Below, one piece after another: positions 1-4,180 of a stretch of 7,632 nucleotides of DNA. Source of the stretch: Spirochaetaceae bacterium (GTDB lineage Bacteria; Spirochaetota; Spirochaetia; JABEVK01); assembly GCA_023265735.1 (NCBI GenBank), contig JAHFSN010000087.1, positions 1 through 7,632 on the forward strand. Direction: 5' to 3'. The notes under the pieces were generated by a model. The model did no database searches. It was given only the letters and a program-made list of their open reading frames with translations, and had not been told where the DNA came from. Both the position numbers and the translations under genes were made by a program. The stretch's first letter is position 1. Each line of letters opens with the position of its first letter.

Positions 1-531
1 CGCCACAGCGGGTCCCGGGTGTTGTCCAAGGCCGCAGGACTCTACGTCGAAGTGGTCCGCAACATCCCCAACCTGCTGTTCATCCTGGCGGTGCGGTTCC
101 TCACTCCCCTGCCGCCGCTGGTGGCGGCCATCGTGGCCTTCACCATCTTCACCACGGCCGCCGTGGCCGAGATCGTCCGGGGCGGCCTCAACTCCATCCC
201 CAAGGGCCAATGGGAGGCCGGCCGGTCCCAGGGCTTCTCGGCGGTGGGCATCCTCGTCCACGTCGTCCTGCCCCAGGCCCTGCGCAACATGGTGCCGCCC
301 CTGGTCAGCCAGGCCATCACGGTCATCAAGGACACGTCGTTCGTCTGGGTGGTGGGCATCGAAGAGCTCACCGGCAAGGGCATGATCCTGATGGGCATGT
401 ACGCCACCCTGCCCCAGGTGTTCACGCTGTTTACCCTGCTGGCGGCCACCTACTTTGTGCTGAACTTCGGCCTGTCCAAGTGGTCCCGGACGGTGAAGAC
501 CCCCGGCACTGTGGTCCGGAAGCTGGCGTAG
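1..531 (+). CDS. Polar amino-acid ABC transporter permease, 5'-truncated by the window edge
   Basis: This is the C-terminal 176 residues of an inner-membrane permease of the HisM/GlnP-type amino-acid ABC importers. The frame is open from base 1, and the first in-frame start-like codons are internal, so the true start lies outside the window. The segment begins just before the conserved 'YVEVVRNIPNLL' stretch, which matches the YvEvfRgtPlLvQl region of the family. Two hydrophobic segments follow. The cytoplasmic EAA loop (EAGRSQGFS, then about ten residues and VLPQALRNMVPPL) is where the ATPase subunit docks. The last membrane segment is rich in Leu, Phe and Ala, and a short basic tail ends at TAG. 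Relatives have about 215-230 residues, so roughly 40-60 are missing. The family assignment is strong; the substrate cannot be read from the sequence. A binding protein, ATPase and second permease would be expected upstream. The gene is followed by 294 bp of non-coding DNA, so it probably ends its operon. Confidence 0.93.
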   Translation, partial: RHSGSRVLSKAAGLYVEVVRNIPNLLFILAVRFLTPLPPLVAAIVAFTIFTTAAVAEIVRGGLNSIPKGQWEAGRSQGFSAVGILVHVVLPQALRNMVPPLVSQAITVIKDTSFVWVVGIEELTGKGMILMGMYATLPQVFTLFTLLAATYFVLNFGLSKWSRTVKTPGTVVRKLA

Positions 532-570
532 AACCGGAACCCCGAATTTGTCCTGAACCCTTTGAGAACT

Positions 571-698
571 CACCGCCCGTTCGCTTCGCTCACTCAAGGC
601 GCCAAGGGCGCAAAGGCACAGCCAAAATTCCGGGCGGGGACAGAGCTCAACCTCGAATCTCTTTCTCGTCCTCTGCGTCCTTGAGCGCAGCGGGCGGT
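571..698. repeat. Imperfect inverted-repeat element between permease and TPM gene
   Basis: The ends are inverted copies of CACCGCCCG (571-579 and 690-698). Inside them, CTCAAGG on the left (593-599) pairs with CCTTGAG on the right (679-685), and the left purine-rich GCGCAAAGG stretch (608-616) roughly opposes CGTCCTCTGCGTCC (667-680). The left arm has an extra TTCGCTTCGCTC. The layout resembles the GCGCAAAG/CTTTGCGTCC palindromic repeats scattered between genes in many bacterial genomes. No reading frame here looks coding. It fills most of the 294-bp space between the genes and may be a MITE-like or REP-like element; a role in stopping permease transcription is possible, but there is no T tract. 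Confidence 0.6.
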
Positions 699-745
699 GG
701 GACTTTCTTCGAGCTCTGTCCCTCGTTGGGCCAGCTCTGTCCCCC
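636..745. repeat. Three copies of a GGGACAGAGCTC motif, one inverted to the other two
   Basis: GGGGACAGAGCTC at 636-648 has an exact inverted partner GAGCTCTGTCCC at 711-722. A second near copy, CAGCTCTGTCCCCC, lies at 732-745. The last two are direct repeats about 20 bp apart. The first copy sits inside the neighbouring inverted-repeat element and the other two just outside it. The region ends about 80 bp before the TPM start codon, so these could be protein-binding sites or remnants of a mobile element; the sequence does not decide between them. Confidence 0.55.
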
Positions 746-810
746 GGCTGTTACCCTCGCCCCGTTCGGTTGTCCTGTACGAGGCGGCCTGGAGTGGGTA
801 TTTTGAGCCA

Positions 811-820
811 GGAGAGGAGG
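811..820 (+). promoter_or_regulatory. Ribosome binding site fixing the TPM gene start
   Basis: GGAGAGGAGG ends 5 nt before the ATG at 826. It selects that ATG, which opens a clear signal peptide, over the in-frame ATG at 697, which lies inside the intergenic repeats. No convincing -35/-10 pair was found upstream. Confidence 0.8.
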
Positions 821-825
821 CGGGT

Positions 826-1935
826 ATGAAGAGACTGCTATTTTGGGGAATCCTGGCGCTGGCGGGGTTCCAGGCCCACGCCCTGGTGGTGGACGAGGCG
901 GGGCTCCTGACGTCGCAGCAGTTCCAGGCCCTCAGCGCCCTGACGTCCGACGGGCAGGTGGCCATCCACATCGCCAGCTCCACCGGGGGCCAAAGCCTCA
1001 AGGCCTTCTCGGACGAGTGGGCCCGGTCCCAGAAGACAGGCGACACCTCCCTCGGGGTGGCCATCACCGTGGTCCCGACCAGCCACCAGGTCTACATCTC
1101 CATCTCGTCCCAGGCCCGGGATAGGTTCACCAACACCGAGGCCGGCCAGGTGATCCGTCAAGAGCTGGTCCCGGCGTTCCGGTCCGGGGACTACGCCGGG
1201 GGACTGACCCACGCCGTCCAGACCATCCAGGCCCAGCTGGGGTCTTCGGTGGCCTCGTCCACGACCTCCACAGCGGCGGCCCCAGTGGTGCCGAGGTCCC
1301 CAGTCCAACCCAGCCCGCCGGTCGACTGGGGTCTGGTGGCCCTCCTCCTGCTGGCCGCCGGGGTGGTCGGGTTCTTCGTGTGGAACTCCTGGAACACGAA
1401 GTTCAGGCAGTTTGAGTCGGTGGTGTCGGCGGGCCAGCCCGACTTTCCCCTGGTGGCTGACGTGAAGGCCCAGCCCGAGGTGCGCGACGCCCTCGAGATG
1501 CTCCAGGACCTCCACAGCGCCCTCCCCAGGGATTTTGGCAAGCGGGCCGCGTACTACCGGCGCCGCAAGGACGACTTCCGCAAGGCCTACGAGACCTGCC
1601 GCCTCGCCCAGCAGACCTGGGACCTGGAACGGCAGCGGGAGAACGAGGCCAAGGTCCGGTTTGAGTCGATCCGCAGCCGCGCCGACACCCTGCCCGAGGC
1701 CGAGCGCCAAAAGTTCCTGGCCATGGAGGCCCAGTACCAGGCCTCGGGCTACAACACGGCCTTCCTGCTCCAGAACATGCTCATGATGGACATGATGATG
1801 CACACCTTCAGCCACCCCGTGATCTACCAGCAGACGTACATCGAGCAGCCGGGCGACCAGTGGCAGACCGGGGTGGACGATGGGTTCGACGGCGGTTCGG
1901 GGGGAGACGGCGGCGGTGACGGCGGCAGCTGGTAA
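826..1935 (+). CDS. Membrane-anchored TPM-domain protein with cytoplasmic helical region and Gly/Asp-rich tail
   Basis: A 369-residue protein. Residues 1-19 form a signal peptide (MKRLLFWGILALAGFQAHA). Residues 20-138 form a TPM (TLP18.3/Psb32/MOLO-1) domain: it opens with LVVDEAGLLT, continues through GVAITVVPTSHQVYISIS, and ends with the family-typical VPAFRSGDYAGGLTHAV. A Ser/Thr/Pro-rich linker (139-165) leads to one membrane segment (about 167-186). The C-terminal half is probably cytoplasmic. It has a charged helical stretch (about 215-305) rich in Arg, Lys and Glu, a Met-rich patch (MLMMDMMMH, 318-326), and a low-complexity Gly/Asp tail ending GGSW. This resembles the YgcG-like layout of extracytoplasmic TPM, membrane anchor and glycine-rich end. 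TPM proteins have been linked to phosphatase activity and to photosystem or membrane-protein repair; no specific activity can be assigned here. The gene stands alone, with about 300 bp on each side. Confidence 0.85.
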   Translation: MKRLLFWGILALAGFQAHALVVDEAGLLTSQQFQALSALTSDGQVAIHIASSTGGQSLKAFSDEWARSQKTGDTSLGVAITVVPTSHQVYISISSQARDRFTNTEAGQVIRQELVPAFRSGDYAGGLTHAVQTIQAQLGSSVASSTTSTAAAPVVPRSPVQPSPPVDWGLVALLLLAAGVVGFFVWNSWNTKFRQFESVVSAGQPDFPLVADVKAQPEVRDALEMLQDLHSALPRDFGKRAAYYRRRKDDFRKAYETCRLAQQTWDLERQRENEAKVRFESIRSRADTLPEAERQKFLAMEAQYQASGYNTAFLLQNMLMMDMMMHTFSHPVIYQQTYIEQPGDQWQTGVDDGFDGGSGGDGGGDGGSW

Positions 1936-1939
1936 TCAG

Positions 1940-2086
1940 GGCTAGGATCTCGGCCTTTTGACTTCGCCTCGGGGCGGTCTCCGGTCCTCGGCGTACTAGT
2001 GTACGCTTCCGGTCCTCGCCTTCCTCGGCTTTGCCAAAAGACCGATCTCCGTCGCCCTGCCTTCCTGGGTGCTTCGCTTCGCTCGC
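1940..2086 (+). repeat. Multi-box 3'-flanking repeat, copy A (after the TPM gene)
   Basis: Three boxes are shared with copy B, which lies on the opposite strand at 3079-3234. Box 1 is GGCTAGGATCTCGGC (1940-1954; 14 of 15 bases match). Box 2 is 28 nt (2029-2056; 26 of 28 match), made of CTTTGCCAAAA, two variable bases and CCGATCTCCGTCGCC. Box 3 is GCTTCGCTTCGCTCGC (2071-2086; 16 of 16). The spacing between boxes 2 and 3 is 14 nt here and 13 nt in copy B. The stretch between boxes 1 and 2 differs between copies but is rich in stem-loops in both. The repeat starts 4 nt after the TPM stop codon. No coding potential is seen. Function unknown. Confidence 0.75.
1980..2018. repeat. Palindrome GCGTACTAGTGTACGC between two 11-bp direct repeats
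   Basis: A 6-bp perfect stem (GCGTAC/GTACGC, 1991-2006) with a TAGT loop sits between TCCGGTCCTCG at 1980-1990 and an identical copy at 2008-2018. It lies in the variable part of repeat copy A. An outer pair, TCGGCCTTTTG (1950-1960) and CAAAAGACCGA (2035-2045), is complementary in 10 of 11 positions and could close a larger stem around it. It could be an RNA structure, an operator or an insertion scar; none is established. Confidence 0.6.
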
Positions 2087-2168
2087 TGGTGGGCTTGGGG
2101 TGGCTTTGCTTCGCTCGCCGGCTGGCGTGGCGTTGGCTTCGCTTCGCTCGCCTGGGGGGAAGCGGGGC
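2071..2168 (+). repeat. Three tandem 32-33-bp GC-rich repeats
   Basis: Units start at 2071, 2103 and 2136. Each opens with GCTTCGCTTCGCTCGCC or a near copy (GCTTTGCTTCGCTCGCC in the second) and continues with a G-rich half. The first unit contains box 3 of repeat copy A, so the tandem array may have grown by slippage or duplication at that box. The third unit has a 19-bp exact inverted match (2135-2153 against 3077-3095). The array ends about 65 bp before the next start codon. In translation it gives repeated FASLAG-like peptides, but nothing supports expression. Confidence 0.7.
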
Positions 2169-2234
2169 AGCAGAATAGTCCGGCGAGTTGCCAAGAGGGT
2201 GGACTCATCGTATCCTCCCCAGAGGAGCCCCACC

Positions 2235-2741
2235 ATGAGCAGCTGCGAAGAAGGATATCGCCTCCTGGAAGAGAGCTTCGGCCACGGAAAGGACAACGTG
2301 ATCGCCCTGGCCACCCTGGGCCGGGAGCCCAGCCCCCGGGGTACACCCCAGCCCCTGGTCCGGGGTGTGGACGCCTACTACGAGGACGGCGTGTTCTACG
2401 CGGTGACCAACGGCCAGTCGAACAAGATGCTTCAGATTGCTGACAACCCGGAAGTGTCGGTGGCGTCGTGCTCCGAGATGTTTACAGCCACCGCCGTGGG
2501 CGAGAACCTGGGCTGGGCCCTCGCCCCCCAAAACGTGGAACTCCGGGCCAAGCTGAGGGCGGCCTTCGCCGCCTGGTACGATCGAGTAAACAACGAAAGA
2601 GACGAAAACTGCTGCTTTCTGGCCCTGCGTCTCGTCCAGGGGACCCTGAACATCGGCCACGGGGAGCAGGTATACCACTTGGATTTTGCGAACAGGAAAG
2701 AAGGCGAAGTCCAGGGACAGCGCGGGGGGACCGACCGCTGA
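2235..2741 (+). CDS. PNPOx-like flavin-binding split-barrel family protein
   Basis: A 168-residue cytoplasmic protein of the pyridoxamine 5'-phosphate oxidase-like superfamily. The start is set by AGAGGAG (2221-2227), 7 nt before the ATG. An N-terminal helix leads to a strand NVIALATLGREPSPRG. The core VDAYYEDGVFYAVTNGQSNKMLQIADNPEVSVA (residues 45-77) carries the family signature: a strand ending in T-N, then S-x-K and Q-I-x-x-N-P, the region that usually contacts the FMN phosphate. A variable helix follows (103-120), then a C-terminal strand LRLVQGTLNIG. The last 18 residues are polar and probably disordered. Proteins of this size and type bind FMN, F420 or haem, and most have no assigned substrate, so true PdxH activity should not be assumed. 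The gene stands alone between repeat arrays and converges with the efflux operon. Confidence 0.85.
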   Translation: MSSCEEGYRLLEESFGHGKDNVIALATLGREPSPRGTPQPLVRGVDAYYEDGVFYAVTNGQSNKMLQIADNPEVSVASCSEMFTATAVGENLGWALAPQNVELRAKLRAAFAAWYDRVNNERDENCCFLALRLVQGTLNIGHGEQVYHLDFANRKEGEVQGQRGGTDR

Positions 2742-2840
2742 TCACGCGCCCGGGATACCACCCTTGCGGCCAAGCGGCCCACCTCCCCTTGGATACTCGT
2801 GGCGCCTGCCCCCCTTCCAAACTTCCCCGTCGCAGAAAAA

Positions 2841-2879
2841 AACCTCGGCGCCGAAGTTCGGAACTCCGGCGCCGAGGTT
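2841..2879 (-). terminator. Strong hairpin with T tract for leftward transcription
   Basis: AACCTCGGCGCCG (2841-2853) and CGGCGCCGAGGTT (2867-2879) form a perfect 13-bp stem. The 13-nt interior AAGTTCGGAACTC can pair further (AGTT/AACT). On the minus strand the stem runs into a T tract (complement of A2836-A2842), the form of an intrinsic terminator. There is no comparable T run on the plus side. It lies 385 bp past the exported-protein stop codon, the nearest leftward gene, so it may end long leftward read-through. The fold is certain; the role is inferred. Confidence 0.6.
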
Positions 2880-3008
2880 AAGTAACGAGCGATTTCTCCG
2901 AAAGAACTCCGAACTCGAAGTTCCAAACTCCCTCTTCCGAGTTCAGAACTCCCTCTTCGGGGTTCGGAACTCCGCCATCCTAGTTCCGACCCCCCTCGTC
3001 CAAGTTCT
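2856..3008 (+). repeat. 21-bp tandem repeat array
   Basis: Four adjoining units start at 2920, 2941, 2962 and 2983, and a partial fifth starts at 3004. Each begins with GTTC; the first two share AACTCCCTCTTC and the third keeps GAACTCC. Degenerate units in nearly the same phase reach back to 2856, where GTTCGGAACTCCGG lies inside the terminator-like hairpin. Twenty-one bases is seven codons, and one plus-strand frame reads as heptapeptides (VPNSLFR, VQNSLFG, VRNSAIL), but that frame overlaps the PNPOx-like gene and lacks a plausible start. There are no unique spacers, so it is not a CRISPR array. Confidence 0.7.
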
Positions 3009-3046
3009 GAAGTAGGGGGGGTACTTCCGAAGTACCCCCCTACTTC
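3009..3046. repeat. 38-nt near-perfect palindrome with G7/C6 cores
   Basis: GAAGTA-G7-TACTTC (3009-3027) is followed by one C, then GAAGTA-C6-TACTTC (3029-3046). The arms are exact complements apart from one extra G. Each arm is also flanked by its own inverted 6-mers (GAAGTA and TACTTC), so alternative folds are possible. No T tract follows on either strand. Set between two convergent transcription units, it could be a bidirectional transcript end, but this is inference. Confidence 0.65.
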
Positions 3047-3078
3047 AAAGGTACCCCGTCCCCCATCCCGATCAGAAG

Positions 3079-3234
3079 GCGAGCGAAGCGAAGCCCGTGC
3101 AGATCAAGGCGACGGAGATCGGCATTTTGGCAAAGGCGTGGACATTGGCCTCTGGCCAAGTCCTGGAGTTTTGGGGCCAGCCCCAAAACTCCCAGGCTCA
3201 AGACGCGCCAGCGGCTTGAGCCGAGATCCGAGCC
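3079..3234 (-). repeat. Multi-box 3'-flanking repeat, copy B (after the exported-protein gene)
   Basis: Read on the minus strand, it starts 29 nt after the exported-protein stop codon and carries the same boxes in the same order as copy A. Box 1 is GGCTCGGATCTCGGC (3234-3220), box 2 is 28 nt (3135-3108), and box 3 is GCTTCGCTTCGCTCGC (3094-3079). Box 3 here extends to a 19-bp exact inverted match with 2135-2153. The 84-nt stretch between boxes 1 and 2 differs from that of copy A and holds two or more stem-loops. Its orientation relative to the preceding gene is the same as in copy A. Confidence 0.75.
3145..3222 (-). other. Three successive stem-loops downstream of the efflux operon
   Basis: The first is TTGGCC/GGCCAA (3145-3150, 3154-3159) with a 3-nt loop. 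The second is a 15-bp stem with one bulge: CCTGGAGTTTTGGGG (3162-3176), loop CCAG, then CCCCAAAACTCCCAGG (3181-3196). The third is GGCTCAAG/CTTGAGCC (3195-3202, 3215-3222), which shares two bases with the second, so those two may compete. They begin about 40 bp past the last leftward stop codon. No T tract is present on either strand. They may end or stabilise the operon mRNA; the pairing is visible but the role is inferred. Confidence 0.6.
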
Positions 3235-3263
3235 TTAGTGTTTCGGAGAAACTGGGGTGGGTA

Positions 3264-3875
3264 TCACCACTTCAGGCTGAACCCCATTTCGCCATTGCTC
3301 AGCTCCGGGACGATGGTGAACTTGTCCGTATCCAGCCTCGTCCGCCGTTCGGGTACCGCGTACGACGCGGCCAGGGTGCCCCAGCCCTCCCAAACGACCC
3401 AGCCGGCGACGATCATCCCCACCGCCGGCAGGATGTCGAGGCTGAGGGAGAACGGCTTGGTCCCATTCTTGTAGCCCTCCGGCACCAAGAGGTAGGCCAC
3501 GTAGCCGGCGGAGGCCGCGATGCCCAGGTCACCGGCGGCGAAGAGGGTCCCCACGGGGGCGTTGCCGTCCTTGAACTGGGCCAGACCCGGCAGAAGGAGC
3601 GAACTCTTGACGGCGTCGGTGATCGACTCGTCCTTCTTCTTGGCGATCTGCATCCGGGCGGCGATCGACGCGTATTCGCTCATGGTCAAATCACTGAGTT
3701 TCAGGTTGGGCCTTTCGGCGATAATCTCGGCCATCTCCTTGCCCGTGTACGTGCCGGTGGCCAGGGCCCCCAGCACCGGGGACGAGAGGTCGGGCACCTG
3801 GAGACCCCCGGGAATCTGGCTCCAGGCCCCCCACGGCAGAACAAAGCCCAGGAGGGCGCACAGAATCAGCTTCAT
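3264..3875 (-). CDS. Exported hydrophobic protein with LPGLAQF motif, function unknown
   Basis: A 203-residue protein and the last gene of the efflux operon. The ATG at 3875 is chosen because AAGGAGA lies 5 nt upstream and the next residues form a signal peptide (MKLILCALLGFVLPWGAWSQ); an in-frame upstream start would place 16 non-hydrophobic residues before it. The mature part has a polar region (40-90) ending in a basic stretch (AKKKDESITDAVKSS). Next come LLLPGLAQF (93-101) and a Gly/Ala-rich hydrophobic segment (about 107-131), then a second one (about 145-172). The tail is charged (PERRTRLDTDKF) and ends SLKW. Small exported proteins with an LPG-x-x-QF turn before Gly-rich hydrophobic segments are common in spirochaetes and other double-membrane bacteria and include P13-like and DUF5683-like groups; membership is a guess. 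Its place behind the pump suggests an envelope role. Confidence 0.75.
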   Translation of the reverse strand: MKLILCALLGFVLPWGAWSQIPGGLQVPDLSSPVLGALATGTYTGKEMAEIIAERPNLKLSDLTMSEYASIAARMQIAKKKDESITDAVKSSLLLPGLAQFKDGNAPVGTLFAAGDLGIAASAGYVAYLLVPEGYKNGTKPFSLSLDILPAVGMIVAGWVVWEGWGTLAASYAVPERRTRLDTDKFTIVPELSNGEMGFSLKW

Positions 3876-3880
3876 GGGAA

Positions 3881-3887
3881 TCTCCTT
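3881..3887 (-). promoter_or_regulatory. Ribosome binding site for the exported-protein gene
   Basis: AAGGAGA on the minus strand lies within the 20-bp gap after the PII-like gene, 5 nt before the ATG at 3875. It decides between this start and a GTG-type start further upstream that would overlap the preceding gene. Confidence 0.75.
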
Positions 3888-3895
3888 CGTCCTAC

Positions 3896-4180
3896 TCACT
3901 CGTCTGCCCGAACCGACCACCATTTCATCCCCTCCCGGGGGAACTTGGCCTTCAGGTCGACCAAGGTGGCCTTCAGCTGGTCAACAACGCCGTCGTCCTG
4001 GTAGGTGAACAGCAGGAAATTCTCCTCGGGCCAGACCGCGGTGCCCCATCTCCAGTCGTCCCCGCCCCGGCCGTGGGCTACGGGGATGAGGGTGTAGGTC
4101 AGACCGGGGACGGCCGCCTCCAGGGTGGTCACCACTTCTTCCTGGACGGATTGGTTGGCGACGATTTCAAGACGCTTCAT
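3896..4180 (-). CDS. Small PII-like (GlnB-fold) protein encoded behind the RND pump
   Basis: A 94-residue soluble protein without a signal peptide. The opening MKRLEIVANQSVQEEVVTTLEAAV fits the first strand and helix of the PII-like ferredoxin fold. TYTLIPVAHGRG (28-39) fits the second strand leading into a short T-loop-like segment (GGDDWRWGTAVWPEEN, 39-54). NFLLFTYQDD is the third strand, and a second helix (VVDQLKATLVDLKAKFP) precedes the C-terminal strand. PII-like proteins sense small molecules and bind partner proteins, often transporters encoded beside them. The start is supported by AGGAG (4192-4188) 7 nt upstream, which lies inside the RND gene; the first 14 bp overlap the RND 3' end, so translation is probably coupled. 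The fold is judged from pattern and context, not alignment. It lacks the long uridylylated T-loop of classical GlnB. Confidence 0.7.
   Translation of the reverse strand: MKRLEIVANQSVQEEVVTTLEAAVPGLTYTLIPVAHGRGGDDWRWGTAVWPEENFLLFTYQDDGVVDQLKATLVDLKAKFPREGMKWWSVRADE

Noticed and set aside
770..804. TTGTCC and TATTTT as a promoter for the TPM gene
   Set aside because: The spacing is 23 bp, too long for a standard sigma-70 promoter, and neither box is strong.
838..1815. A 325-codon minus-strand open frame opposite the TPM gene
   Set aside because: Composition is Gly/Leu/His-rich shadow sequence; the plus strand has a ribosome site, signal peptide and a recognisable TPM domain.
2877..2883. GTTAAGT, which fits the integron attC core GTTRRRY
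   Set aside because: No matching RYYYAAC partner at attC distance, no integrase, and the motif is explained by the hairpin edge and tandem array.
2920..3008. Possible CRISPR array
   Set aside because: Units are directly adjacent and diverged, with no unique spacers and no cas genes.
2686..3015. A 109-codon plus-strand frame encoding heptapeptide repeats from the 21-bp array
   Set aside because: It starts inside the PNPOx-like gene without a ribosome site, and its N-terminal half has no sensible composition. It was kept as a non-coding tandem repeat.
3138..4004. A 288-codon plus-strand open frame across the exported-protein and PII-like genes
   Set aside because: Low-complexity product, no ribosome site, and it begins within the stem-loop region; the minus-strand genes have start signals, a signal peptide and operon spacing.
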